Of a stretch of DNA of 45,260 bases, positions 34,017-41,913 are shown piece by piece. Every line of letters begins with the position of its first letter. Position 1 is the first letter of the stretch. The translations under genes were made by a program, and so were the position numbers. The DNA is from Meiothermus luteus (GTDB taxonomy: Bacteria; Deinococcota; Deinococci; Deinococcales; Thermaceae). The notes under the pieces were generated by a model that saw only the letters and a list, made by a program, of their open reading frames with translations, searched no databases and had not been told where the DNA came from. The stretch spans positions 1 through 45,260 of the forward strand of contig NZ_QWKZ01000007.1 in assembly GCF_003574085.1 (NCBI RefSeq), written 5' to 3'.

Positions 34017-34895
34017 CTATTCGCCCAAGAGCGCCCAGAGTTCCCTTAGCTTCTCCTCCACCTGGCGGCGCTTATGGCGGGGGAGGGCCTCGAGGTCCAG
34101 ACGCTTTAGCCTCTCCGCCACCTCGTGATGCCAGGGCTTGGGGACCGCTTCCCGCTTGAGAAGCTCCCGCACCCTGGCCTTGAGCTCCCTCAGGGAAAGC
34201 CCCGCCTTGGCCTCCTCCAAGAGGGCCTTCCGGGCGACCTCCTCCTTCACCTTCTTGAGCTCCAGGGCGGCGGTGTAGGGGATGGCGCCCCCTTCCAGGG
34301 CCTCCTTCAGGTCCTCGGGGAGGGTGAGGAGGGGGAGGCGAGCCTGCACGAAGGACTCCCAGGACATGCGCCCGAGGAGGCGGAAGACCTCCTCCACCTT
34401 CTGGGCCTCGGGGCTACCCAAAACGTTTTGGGTAGCCTTACCCCCCTTCTCGTTCCGCATCCGGTGGAGGAGGCTCGCCACCTCTTCCCTGCCCCTCCCG
34501 AGCTCCAGGGCGAGGAGGTCCAGGACCCCCACGGTTTCCTCGTAGGGGTTCAGGTCCTCCCGCTGCAGGTTCTCCATGAGGGCGATGGCCTGGGCCGCCC
34601 GCTCGTCCACCTCCAGGACCACCACCGGGACCTCCGCGAGGCCCGCCATCTGGGCCGCCCGGTAGCGCCTTTCCCCGGCGACGATCTCGTACTTTCCCTC
34701 TCCCGTGGGGCGCACCAGGAGGGGCTCCAAGACCCCGTGGGCCCGGATGGACTCCGCCAGGGCCTTCAGGGAGGCCTCCTCAAAGCGGCGGCGGGGCTGG
34801 GGACGGGGGACGAGCTCGCCCAAAAGCGCCGTGGAGGAAGCCGGGCGCTTCGCCTCCTCCACCAGTCCCTTTAGGTAAGCGCGGATGGCGCTCAC
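34017..34895 (-). CDS. parB: ParB-family partition protein
   Basis: A 292-residue ParB: an N-terminal CTP-binding ParB/Srx domain with PQPRRRFEEASLKALAESI, VRPTGEGKYEIVAGERRYRA and ENLQREDLNPYEE. A central HTH region and C-terminal dimerisation helices follow. ParB binds parS sites and spreads on DNA to segregate plasmids or chromosomes. GTG at 34895 overlaps the parA stop by four bases. The sequence resembles Thermus plasmid ParB rather than a chromosomal copy next to gidB. Confidence 0.85.
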   Translation of the reverse strand: MSAIRAYLKGLVEEAKRPASSTALLGELVPRPQPRRRFEEASLKALAESIRAHGVLEPLLVRPTGEGKYEIVAGERRYRAAQMAGLAEVPVVVLEVDERAAQAIALMENLQREDLNPYEETVGVLDLLALELGRGREEVASLLHRMRNEKGGKATQNVLGSPEAQKVEEVFRLLGRMSWESFVQARLPLLTLPEDLKEALEGGAIPYTAALELKKVKEEVARKALLEEAKAGLSLRELKARVRELLKREAVPKPWHHEVAERLKRLDLEALPRHKRRQVEEKLRELWALLGE

Positions 34896-35854
34896 GCCAC
34901 CACCTCCTCGTAGCGGAAGACCTCTTTGAGCAGGAAGTCGGCCAGTTTGGCGATCTCCTCCGCCGCCTCCTTGTCCCCCGTGAGCTGGATGGGCACCTGC
35001 TCCTCCGTGGCCCGGCGGTGCGGCCCCGGGCGGTAGGCGATGCGGGGGGCCACGGGGGCGATCTCCTCAAGCTCCTTGATGGTGTCCAACACCCGGTTGT
35101 CCCCGGCGGTGCGGGCGTCGTACTTGGTGGGGACGAAGGCCCGGATGATGTGCGGCCTCCCGGCCACCCGCTCGGGGTCCACCTTGCGCAAGGCCTCCCG
35201 GTACTCCTTGGCCACCCCGATCACCGCCTTCAGGGCCTGCACCCCCTTGGCGCCCGTTTCCACGGGCACAATGAGCCCGTCCCCGGCCAAGGCGGCCATC
35301 ACCGCCAAGGAGCCCAGGGAGGACAGGGAGTCCACGAAGACCAGGTCGTAGCCCGTGAGCTTCTCCAAGGCGGTGCGCAGGGCCAAGGCCCCCAAGGGCT
35401 TGCGTTCCAGCTCCAGCTCCCCCACCGCCAGGTCCACGGAGGCGGGCACCAGGTGGAGGTTCCGCCCCACCTCCCGGGGCCGGGGCAGAACGTCTTGCCG
35501 GATGACCCGCAGGAGGGTTTCCCCGTCCTCCACGGTGCTCGGGTCCACGCCGAGCCAGGCGGTGAGGTTGGCCTGGGGGTCGGCGTCCACCAAGAGGACC
35601 CGCTAGCCCCTCGAGGCCAGCTCAAACCCCAAATCCCGGGCCAAGGAGGTCTTCCCCGCCCCCCCGGCGTGGGTGAAGAGGGTGTAGACCTGCCTGCCCC
35701 GCTCGGGGCCGTCAATCTCCTCGGGGATGTACCAGTAGTGGCCGAGGCGCACCGCCTCCACCCGGCCCTCCCGGATCCACTTCCGGGCCAAGCTTTCCGA
35801 GATCCCCTGCATGCGGGCCCACTCCGTGAGGGGCACCAGCCGCTCCCTTTTCAT
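34892..35854 (-). pseudogene. parA: ParA-type ATPase with N-terminal HTH, interrupted by an amber stop
   Basis: The reading frame holds a MerR/excisionase-like HTH ([20 protein letters not shown], then [15 protein letters not shown]), a deviant Walker A ([20 protein letters not shown]), then TAG at 35605-35603, and continues in the same frame with RVLLVDADPQANLTAWLG and YDLVFVDSLSSLGS (Walker A' and B). Normally the stop position holds a codon such as Tyr (RGYRVLLVD), so a single base change explains it. A downstream TTG at 35593 could start a fragment without the P-loop. The ParA with fused HTH is typical of plasmids, where it also represses its operon. Confidence 0.82.
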
Positions 35855-35913
35855 GGCGGAAGCCTACCAAGGAAGTGCGCCCCGGCGCAAGAGCTCCGTG
35901 CCAGCTCCCGTAC

Positions 35914-36203
35914 CTACCGGACGGCGAAGCGGGCCGCCCAGACTATGGCGCAGGCTCCCGCCGCCGCGACCAACACCCGCCCCCAGCCCAAGGCGAAGCC
36001 CCAAGGGGCGATGGCGGCCCCCCGGTCGTAGGGGTAGCGGCCCTTGCTGAGGAAACGGGCCAGGGGCCCAAGCCGGTAGGGGCCCTTTACGAGGGCCCGG
36101 GGATCCTCCGGCCCCAAGGCCCCCTGCACCGGGGGCGGGGCTTGGGCCGCACCCAAGACCAGGCCAGCCCCAGGAGGGCCGGGGCCAGAAGGAGCCTACC
36201 CAT
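35914..36203 (-). pseudogene. degenerate small membrane protein, plasmid-operon relic
   Basis: Starting at ATG 36203 (MGRLLLAPALLGLA) a signal-like segment runs out of frame. In another frame it continues as GLVLGAAQAPPPVQGALG and ends in a hydrophobic helix (VLVAAAGACAIVWAARFAVR). One frameshift near 36165 would unite them into a roughly 95-residue exported membrane protein. The preceding gene tail (AKTALGYGRAKVFALREGDG) overlaps its ATG. The size would fit a pilin-like or conjugation protein, but no family is recognised. Confidence 0.3.
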
Positions 36204-36248
36204 CCCCCTCCCGCAGGGCGAACACCTTGGCCCGCCCGTAGCCCAAGG

Positions 36249-36448
36249 CGGTCTTGGCCCTGAAGGAGGATGAAGAGGGCGAGGGTGAGGAGTTCGGCCA
36301 GGGTGGCCTTTTGATGCTTCTGCCTCTTGGGGAGTTTGATGCCTTGGGCTTGGAGGGCCTTTAGGGCGTCGTCTACCCAGCAGTAGGTGGCGACCAGGAG
36401 GGTTTCTGCGTCAAGATAGTAAAGGGGGTGCTCGCGGTGAGCTTCCAT
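36249..36448 (-). pseudogene. N-terminal fragment of an IS982-like transposase
   Basis: About 66 residues: MEAHREHPLYYLDAETLLVA, then VDDALKALQAQG and LAELLTLALFILLQG, resembling the N-terminus of IS982-type transposases. After 36249 the frame enters unrelated sequence. It marks the boundary between the plasmid-like segment and the chromosomal genes on the right. Confidence 0.5.
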
Positions 36449-36665
36449 AGCACCCCCCTTCTTTTCACACCCCAGGGCTTCAGATCAAGTAGCACACGAA
36501 GGTATTTTATTTATGACCTTAATTGTCACCGCGTAAAATCAGACAGTTTGAGCCGCACCATGAGGCTCCTGCGCGAGCTGCAGCCTGAGCGATAAACGCT
36601 CCTCTTCCAAGGAACACTCGGCTCTCATCCGAAGCTGTTAAACTGCCCTTTAGGTGAGCGAAACC

Positions 36666-37979
36666 ATGAAGCGTAGAGCCTGGATTTTTGTGGTGGGCGG
36701 CATCCTGGCAGCCCTGGTCTATGCGCAGCTTTCCAGCGGGGGAACGGACCTGGCCCGCAACCCCAGCGGACAAGCCCTCCTGCAAACCTACCAGCTCCTC
36801 CAAACCCAGTACCTGACCCGGCTCGAGCCCGACCAGCTCAACCGGGTGCTGGAGGGGGGTATACGGGGCATGCTGGGGGCCCTCGACGACCCCTTCACCA
36901 GCTATACCCCACCGCGCCGGGCCAACCTGCGCAACCAGGACTTGCAGGGGGAGTTCTTCGGCATTGGGGCCACCCTGGCCCCCAACGAGAACGGGGGCGG
37001 GGCCCGGGTGCAGGGGGTCATCCGGGGGCTGCCGGCCTTTAATGCGGGCATCAAGGCCGGGGACATCATCGTTGAGGTCAACGGCCAGGACGTGACCAAG
37101 CTCGAGTTGGATGAAATCGTGGCCCAGATCCGGGGGCCTCAGAACACCAAGGTCACCGTGGGGGTGCGGCGCGAGGGCACCAACGCCATCCTGCGCTTTG
37201 AGATGATTCGCCAGCGGGTGGAGATTATCTCCGTCTCCCGTACCGTCCTACCCGGAAACGTGGGCTACATCGCCCTAGAAACCTTCGGCAATGTGCGGGT
37301 CTTTGAGCAGCTCAACGCCGCGCTGAACGAGATGCGCCAGCGGGGGGTGCAGAAGCTGGTCTTCGACCTGCGGGACAACGGCGGAGGACTCCTGGACCAA
37401 GGTTGCCAGGTGGCCCGGGCCTTTATCCGCGAGGGCCCCATCGTCTATGTGCGTACCCGGAACGAGACCCAGCTCTACTGCGAGGCGACCGGGCAGGTGA
37501 GCTGGACGGGGCCGATGGTGGTCCTTATCAACGGCAACTCCGCCTCGGCCTCGGAGATTGTGGCCGGAGCCATGCAGGACACCGGGCGGGCCAAAGTCAT
37601 CGGCGAAACCTCCTTCGGCAAGGGGGTGGGGCAGAACGTGATTGACCTGGCCAACGGGGGCGACCTGACCTTGGTCACCTTTGAGTGGCTCACCCCCAAG
37701 CGGCGGGCCATCAACAAACAGGGCATCAAGCCGGACATTGAGGTCAAAGACACCCGCTTTGAGGTTCCGGTGGCCTTTGAGGGGGCCGGGGCCAAGCCCG
37801 GCGAGACCGTTACCCTGACCATCGGCAATCAAACCTTCACCACCAAGGCCGACGCTCAGGGCAAGTTCAGCTTCAGCCAGCCCCGCCCCGCCATCACCCT
37901 GCCCGCCGAGCGGGGCCAGGCCGAGGTTGACCTAGCCAAAGATGCCATCCTGCGCCGGGCCTTGGAAGAACTTCGCTAG
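36666..37979 (+). CDS. S41 family carboxy-terminal processing protease
   Basis: A 437-residue CtpA/Prc-type protease. It has an N-terminal anchor (RAWIFVVGGILAALVYAQL) and a substrate region with GMLGALDDPFTSYTPP. The PDZ domain spans about residues 90-180 (GVIRGLPAFNAGIKAGDIIV). The protease core has the catalytic Ser in NGNSASASEIVAGAMQD and Lys in GETSFGKGVGQN. A C-terminal copper-amine-oxidase-N-like region (GETVTLTIGNQTFTTKADAQ) is unusual. It cleaves proteins from their C-terminus in the envelope. AGGTGAG lies nine bases before the ATG. A GTG at 36654 overlaps that site. Confidence 0.85.
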   Translation: MKRRAWIFVVGGILAALVYAQLSSGGTDLARNPSGQALLQTYQLLQTQYLTRLEPDQLNRVLEGGIRGMLGALDDPFTSYTPPRRANLRNQDLQGEFFGIGATLAPNENGGGARVQGVIRGLPAFNAGIKAGDIIVEVNGQDVTKLELDEIVAQIRGPQNTKVTVGVRREGTNAILRFEMIRQRVEIISVSRTVLPGNVGYIALETFGNVRVFEQLNAALNEMRQRGVQKLVFDLRDNGGGLLDQGCQVARAFIREGPIVYVRTRNETQLYCEATGQVSWTGPMVVLINGNSASASEIVAGAMQDTGRAKVIGETSFGKGVGQNVIDLANGGDLTLVTFEWLTPKRRAINKQGIKPDIEVKDTRFEVPVAFEGAGAKPGETVTLTIGNQTFTTKADAQGKFSFSQPRPAITLPAERGQAEVDLAKDAILRRALEELR

Positions 37980-37992
37980 CCTGGCTTCGGCT

Positions 37993-38733
37993 GTGGAAAG
38001 CGTCATCCGGCTCGAGGACCTGAGCAAGCGCTACGGGCGGTTCGTGGCGCTGGAAGGCCTTAACCTGGAGGTGCGCCCCGGAGAGACCCTGGCCCTTTTG
38101 GGCCCCAACGGCGCGGGAAAGAGCACCGCCCTGAAGGCCCTCGTGGGGCTGCTCCGGCCCAGCCGAGGGCGGGCCTTGGTGGATGGGGTGGATGTTTGGA
38201 AGGAGCCGGTCCGGGCCAAGGCCCTCTTCGGCTACGTCCCCGATAGGCCCTACCTCTACGGGAAGCTCTCCGGTCTCGAGCTGCTCCGCTTTGCGGCCGG
38301 GGTCTACCGGCTGCCCCGCCGCGAGGCCGAGGCCCGCATCGAGGCTCTGCTGCTCGAGTTCCGGCTGGAACGCTTCGCTTCCTCCCTCATTGAGACCTAC
38401 TCCCACGGGATGCGCCAGAAGCTCTCCTTGGCCCTGGCCCTGCTGCACAACCCCAGGGCCCTGATCCTGGACGAGCCCATGGTGGGCCTGGACCCCCACG
38501 CCACCCGGCTGGTGCGGGAGCTGCTGCGAAGCTACCCCCAAGGGGACCGGGCGGTGCTCTACGCCACCCACCAGCTCCACCTGGCCGAGCAGGTGGCCCA
38601 CCGGGTGGCCCTGGTGCACAAAGGACGGCTCCTCGCCCTGGGCCCCCCCAAGGCCCTTCTCCACCAGCACCAAAGCGCCGACCTGGAGGAGTTTTTTCTT
38701 CGGCTCACCGAGGACGCTGCCCCCGCCGGGTGA
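37993..38733 (+). CDS. ABC transporter ATP-binding protein
   Basis: A 246-residue ABC ATPase. Walker A is GPNGAGKST (about residues 37-45), the signature is SHGMRQKLSLALAL and Walker B is ALILDEPMVGLDP. The final H-switch is in ATHQLHLAEQ. The sequence and length fit exporters of the ABC-2 group (CcmA-like). No permease gene is adjacent, so the partner is elsewhere. It starts 13 bases after the S41 protease gene, and GTG at 37993 is the homology-consistent start. Confidence 0.85.
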   Translation: MESVIRLEDLSKRYGRFVALEGLNLEVRPGETLALLGPNGAGKSTALKALVGLLRPSRGRALVDGVDVWKEPVRAKALFGYVPDRPYLYGKLSGLELLRFAAGVYRLPRREAEARIEALLLEFRLERFASSLIETYSHGMRQKLSLALALLHNPRALILDEPMVGLDPHATRLVRELLRSYPQGDRAVLYATHQLHLAEQVAHRVALVHKGRLLALGPPKALLHQHQSADLEEFFLRLTEDAAPAG

Positions 38734-38754
38734 AAGCGACCCCAGAAAAAGGAA

Positions 38755-38760
38755 TATAAT
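38755..38760 (+). promoter_or_regulatory. -10 box TATAAT of the coiled-coil protein gene
   Basis: A perfect TATAAT ends nine bases before the ATG at 38770. A TGAAAG at 38731-38736 gives an 18-base spacer as a weak -35. Confidence 0.6.
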
Positions 38761-38769
38761 CCCCTAGGA

Positions 38770-39273
38770 ATGCGGGGGCGGAATCTGTTCTTACTGCTGC
38801 TCATCGCCGGGATGGGCCTCTTCGCCTGGCGCAACTGGGCAGTCTTCAGCGAGAGAAAAACCCTCTCGCTCTTCTTCACAGAGTTCACCGCGCCCTTTGG
38901 CCTCCTCATGCTCAGCATCATGGCGGCCTTGGTGGTGGTCTACTTCCTCTATACGGTGGGGTTGGAGACCGCCGCGCTTCTGGAGATCAAAAGGTACGCG
39001 CGCGAACTCCTACAGGCCCGCAAGCTAGCCGATGAGGCCGAGGCCAGCCGGTTTTCTGAGCTTAGAAAGTGGCTCGAGGGGGAGCTCGCTGCCTTGAAGG
39101 CGCAGAACCCCGCCGGGCTCGAGGCTAAGCTGCAGGAGGTGATGGCCCGCATAGACCGGGCGGAGCAAGAGCTGCGGGAGGACATAGAGAAAGCCGGCAA
39201 CACCCTGGCGGCCTACATCGGGGAGCTGGAGGACCAGCTCACCGGCCAGGACCGGCACCCCCCCCCGCGTTGA
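38770..39273 (+). CDS. membrane-anchored coiled-coil protein
   Basis: A 167-residue protein. Two membrane segments (LFLLLLIAGMGLFAWRNWAV about 6-25; FGLLMLSIMAALVVVYFLYTV about 43-63) are followed by a charged helix that forms a long coiled coil (RYARELLQARKLADEAEASR to about residue 155). The arrangement resembles LapA/DUF1049-like proteins that assemble envelope complexes. No specific family is claimed. The tRNA-Ile2 gene lies 36 bases downstream. Confidence 0.6.
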   Translation: MRGRNLFLLLLIAGMGLFAWRNWAVFSERKTLSLFFTEFTAPFGLLMLSIMAALVVVYFLYTVGLETAALLEIKRYARELLQARKLADEAEASRFSELRKWLEGELAALKAQNPAGLEAKLQEVMARIDRAEQELREDIEKAGNTLAAYIGELEDQLTGQDRHPPPR

Positions 39274-39298
39274 GCAAAAAGCCCAAACCCGCTAGACT
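39270..39298 (+). promoter_or_regulatory. promoter of the tRNA gene
   Basis: TTGAGC (39270-39275), a 17-base spacer and TAGACT (39293-39298). The tRNA begins 11 bases later. It overlaps the stop of the upstream gene. Confidence 0.7.
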
Positions 39299-39309
39299 AG
39301 TCCCTGCCT

Positions 39310-39386
39310 GGGCCGTTAGCTCAGCCGGTTAGAGCAAGCGACTCATAATCGCCAGGTCGCGGGTTCGAGTCCTGCACGGCCCACCA
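39310..39386 (+). tRNA. tRNA-Ile2 (CAU anticodon, lysidine-modified)
   Basis: Folds as a full cloverleaf: acceptor GGGCCGT/ACGGCCC, D arm GCTC/GAGC, anticodon arm GCGA/TCGC with loop CTCATAA, T arm GCGGG/CCTGC around TTCGAGT, and encoded CCA. The CAT anticodon could mean Met or Ile2. The C4-G69 and C5-G68 acceptor pairs, which TilS uses to recognise tRNA-Ile2, and the GCGACTCATAATCGC anticodon arm like E. coli ileX favour Ile2, which reads AUA codons after lysidine modification. Confidence 0.8.
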
Positions 39387-39394
39387 CCTAGGAA

Positions 39395-39425
39395 GGCCCG
39401 CCCCCCGAGGTGGGCCTCCGTCTTT
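39395..39425 (+). terminator. terminator after the tRNA
   Basis: GGCCCGCC and GGTGGGCC pair around CCCCGA, followed by TCCGTCTTT. It lies nine bases after the CCA end and reaches the last codon of the convergent LytM gene. Confidence 0.6.
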
Positions 39426-40134
39426 AGGGCAGGCCGAACTCGAGCCGAGCCCTGGCCCGCAGCGCCTGAGGGCTTAGACCTTGGCCAAAGTACCGGTCCT
39501 TGTCGGGCTCCCCATCCCAAAGCTCAAACAGGAGCCGGGCCCCCTCCTGGCCTCTTAGGGCGGCCTCGGTGCCGCTGTTGCCCACCCGGCCAATCCACTG
39601 GCCCTTGTGGACCCTCGCCCCCACCCGCACCCCGGGGGCAATCTCCGAGAGGTGGGCGTAGACCGTGGTGAAGCCCTGGGTGTGGCGAATCCAGACCTCC
39701 CGCCCCCGCAGGCGGTCCATCTGGGCCGGGGTGGCCCCATTGGCCACCGCTCTAAACAGGGCCTCGAGCTCGGCGCGGGTTGGCTCCTTGTAGTCCAGCT
39801 CAGCCTTGATCACCTCGCCCCCCGCCGCGGCCACCACCCCCATGCCGTAGCGCACCGGTACGCAGGCATCCCCATCCACGAAGACAAACCCTGGGTTGAC
39901 CCCCTTTCGGTAAGGGCGGGGGGCCCCCGGCAGGTTGGCCTCGCTCCTAGGCAGACAGGCCCCCGGCAGGGGCAGGGTAAACCCCTCAGGGCCCAGCTCG
40001 AGCTGCTTTTTCAACCGGTCCACCTCGGCCTGAAGGCTGGCCACCTGGCGGCGCGCCCCGGATAGATGCAGGCCCTGCCAAAGGGCCAGAAGGGCAACCA
40101 GGACCAGCAAAATCCAGCCGGGCTTGATCGGCAT
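39424..40134 (-). CDS. LytM/M23-like protein with degenerate zinc site
   Basis: A 236-residue protein: N-terminal membrane segment (GWILLVLVALLALWQGLHLS), short coiled coil (ARRQVASLQAEVDRLKKQLE) and C-terminal LytM fold. The fold is clear from WIRHTQGFTTVYAHLSEI and GARVHKGQWIGRVGNSG, but zinc ligands look lost. The usual HxGxD is RKGVNPG, and HLHFE is RLLFEL. It is probably a non-catalytic scaffold or activator, like EnvC or NlpD, rather than a peptidase. It converges on the tRNA terminator and is downstream of rpmB on the same strand, after that gene's terminator. Confidence 0.7.
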   Translation of the reverse strand: MPIKPGWILLVLVALLALWQGLHLSGARRQVASLQAEVDRLKKQLELGPEGFTLPLPGACLPRSEANLPGAPRPYRKGVNPGFVFVDGDACVPVRYGMGVVAAAGGEVIKAELDYKEPTRAELEALFRAVANGATPAQMDRLRGREVWIRHTQGFTTVYAHLSEIAPGVRVGARVHKGQWIGRVGNSGTEAALRGQEGARLLFELWDGEPDKDRYFGQGLSPQALRARARLEFGLP

Positions 40135-40150
40135 GGGGTTATTCTAGGGC

Positions 40151-40176
40151 AAAAAAGGGGCCGGCAGCCCGGCCCC
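40151..40176 (-). terminator. intrinsic terminator of rpmB
   Basis: On the minus strand GGGGCCGG (40176-40169) pairs with CCGGCCCC (40164-40157) around GCTG, followed by six T residues. Confidence 0.85.
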
Positions 40177-40193
40177 CGGAGCCCCGTCGGGGC

Positions 40194-40490
40194 TCAGAGC
40201 AGGCTGAGCAGGCGGGCTTTAATCTGCTTGGCGGTGAGGCCCTCCAGGTTCATCCCCCGGGCGCGCTCCACCAGCTCGTAGACCTTCTGCACGTGGCTCA
40301 CCGCCACCCGGAAGGTGACGGGCTGGCCCGCCACCACCACGGTCACCTTGCGGATGTTGGGCTCCTGCCAGCGCTTGCTGTAACCGGTAACCTTCTTGCC
40401 CACCCCACCTTCCCGCTTGGCCTTGCCCCGGGTGATGATGCTGCGGGCCACAATGGGGCGCTTTCCGCTGATCTCGCAAACCTTTGACAT
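40194..40490 (-). CDS. rpmB: 50S ribosomal protein L28
   Basis: The 98-residue product MSKVCEISGKRPIVARSIIT closely follows Thermus L28, with RGKAKREGGVGKKVTGYSKR and RVAVSHVQKVYELVERARG. It is a component of the large ribosomal subunit. The ATG is preceded by GAGGAG. Its length equals the T. thermophilus protein. It is divergent from lspA, and a strong intrinsic terminator follows it. Confidence 0.95.
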   Translation of the reverse strand: MSKVCEISGKRPIVARSIITRGKAKREGGVGKKVTGYSKRWQEPNIRKVTVVVAGQPVTFRVAVSHVQKVYELVERARGMNLEGLTAKQIKARLLSLL

Positions 40491-40545
40491 GACAAGCTCC
40501 TCTTCCGGCCTGGGGGAGGCCCCCGGCGCAAGGGCAACGCCGCCA

Positions 40546-40579
40546 AGTATAGCACACCTCCACCCCCCCGTGCTAGACT
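40546..40579. promoter_or_regulatory. divergent promoters of rpmB and lspA
   Basis: Minus strand: TATACT (40551-40546), preceded by TGTGC (extended -10), gives rpmB a leader of about 50 bases with its own GAGGAG ribosome site. Plus strand: TAGACT (40574-40579) ends seven bases before the lspA ATG, leaderless. Clear -35 boxes are not seen. Confidence 0.6.
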
Positions 40580-40586
40580 TCCGGCG

Positions 40587-41075
40587 ATGAACATCGCCAC
40601 CTGGCTGGTGCCTGCCCTTCTCGTGGCCGACCAGGCCATCAAGCTGGCCGTACTCTGGGCGGTGGGGCCCAAGGTCTTTGAGCCTGGGGTGGGGGCTGTC
40701 TTCATCGCCCACCTCTTCTGGGTGGTAGACCTCACCTTCATCCCCAACAGCGGCGCGGCCTTTGGCATCTTCCAAGGGGGAGCCCGGGTCCTGGTCTGGG
40801 TCAGCCTGGCGGTGGGGTTCGGGCTTCTCCTCTACCTGAGCCTCCCCTCCCGTCGGATCGGCCTGCTCCCCCAGGTGGCCCTCTCCTTGGTCGCTGCAGG
40901 GGCCTTGGGCAACGCCATAGACCGGCTGGGCCACGGCTGGGTGGTGGACTACGTGGACATCAACCGCACCGGCATAGCCTTCTTGGACAACTACCCCATC
41001 TGGAACCTGGCCGACGCCTGTGTGGTGGTGGGGGTCATCCTGCTCCTCCTGCCCCAGCGCAGACGGCGCTACTGA
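40587..41075 (+). CDS. lspA: lipoprotein signal peptidase (signal peptidase II)
   Basis: A 162-residue membrane aspartic protease with four membrane segments. It has the conserved motifs FIPNSGAAFGI, ALGNAIDRLGHGWVVDYVDI (first catalytic Asp) and YPIWNLADACVVVGVI (second catalytic Asp). It cleaves prolipoprotein signal peptides before the lipid-modified Cys, as for the LEA-type lipoprotein in this window. The next gene begins about 23 bases downstream. Confidence 0.93.
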   Translation: MNIATWLVPALLVADQAIKLAVLWAVGPKVFEPGVGAVFIAHLFWVVDLTFIPNSGAAFGIFQGGARVLVWVSLAVGFGLLLYLSLPSRRIGLLPQVALSLVAAGALGNAIDRLGHGWVVDYVDINRTGIAFLDNYPIWNLADACVVVGVILLLLPQRRRRY

Positions 41076-41098
41076 AAACACTCCTTTCGGAGATGCCC

Positions 41099-41836
41099 AT
41101 GCCGCCTAAAGCCCAACTCTTTCTCCCTGGTGAGGCCATCCCCAAGGAAGCCCGGCCCCTTCCCGAGCTGCCCCTACTGATTCTGGTAGGGCTGACCGGG
41201 GTGGGCAAAACCAGCCTGCTAAGGCAGCTGGGCTACCCCACCCTACCCGACCGGCGCGAAATTGTGGACCGCTACGTGCTTCCCCGCTACGGCCATAGCC
41301 CAACGGCCCAGCTAGACCGGGGCCAGCGCTTCGCCCTCACCCGCCGCTTCCGGGAGGAGCACCCAGGGGGGGTTGCGGAGATTCTGGCGAAAAGCTGGGC
41401 CCAGCCTACCTGGCCCCTCCTCCTAGACGGGCTGCGGGGGGCTGAGGAGGTGGCCTTCGCCCTAAAGAACCTACCAAAGAGCCACTTCATCGTCCTGGAG
41501 GCCCGCGACCTAACCCGGCTGGCCCGGCTCCTGCAAAGGGAGGACCGCTTTGATCGGGTGGCCCTGAGCGAGGCCGAGCGGGCCCAGGTGCAAGAGCTGG
41601 CCCAAGGGGTGCTCAGCCCGAGCGAGCTGGAGGAGGCCTTGGGATGGCCGGTGCCTCGGGAGGAGCTGATCGCCAAGCTCAAAATTGTGGCCGAGGAGCG
41701 AAAGAACTACGACCCCAGCGGGGCCCGAAGCGTCTTAGAAGGCTCCCCTAGAGCCCTCTTCCTGGACACCGAGGCGCTGTCCCTCGAGGAGGAGGCCCAG
41801 CGCATCCGGGCCTTCGTAGCCCAGCTTGAACCATAG
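41099..41836 (+). CDS. P-loop NTPase of unknown role
   Basis: A 245-residue protein with a Walker A motif ILVGLTGVGKTSLLRQLGYP (about residues 30-49), a possible Walker B in WPLLLDGLRGAEE (about 104-116) and a charged C-terminal helix. Its size and layout suggest a nucleotide kinase or small AAA-like ATPase, but no family is certain. The start at 41099 (MPPKAQLFLPGE) has GGAG at normal distance. The ATG at 41093 would be too close to it. It follows lspA by 23 bases and may share its transcript. Confidence 0.6.
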   Translation: MPPKAQLFLPGEAIPKEARPLPELPLLILVGLTGVGKTSLLRQLGYPTLPDRREIVDRYVLPRYGHSPTAQLDRGQRFALTRRFREEHPGGVAEILAKSWAQPTWPLLLDGLRGAEEVAFALKNLPKSHFIVLEARDLTRLARLLQREDRFDRVALSEAERAQVQELAQGVLSPSELEEALGWPVPREELIAKLKIVAEERKNYDPSGARSVLEGSPRALFLDTEALSLEEEAQRIRAFVAQLEP

Positions 41837-41853
41837 GGGTGTGGGGCGGCAGT

Positions 41854-41884
41854 CCCCGGCCAAAGCGCTCCACCTTGGCCGGGG
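41854..41884. terminator. perfect 10-bp hairpin after the P-loop gene
   Basis: CCCCGGCCAA and TTGGCCGGGG pair perfectly around AGCGCTCCACC, 17 bases after the stop. A smaller hairpin CAGGGC-AAA-GCCCTG follows at about 41899-41913. Neither has a T-run, so termination is only probable. Confidence 0.5.
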
Positions 41885-41913
41885 AAGGATAGCCCCACCA
41901 GGGCAAAGCCCTG

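Noticed and set aside
33873-36500. parS sites near parAB
   Set aside because: No clear TGTTTCACGTGAAACA-like palindrome was seen in the gaps.
39310-39386. tRNA gene as an integration site for the accessory region
   Set aside because: The accessory segment ends near 36.5 kb and no repeat of the tRNA 3' end was found at its far side.
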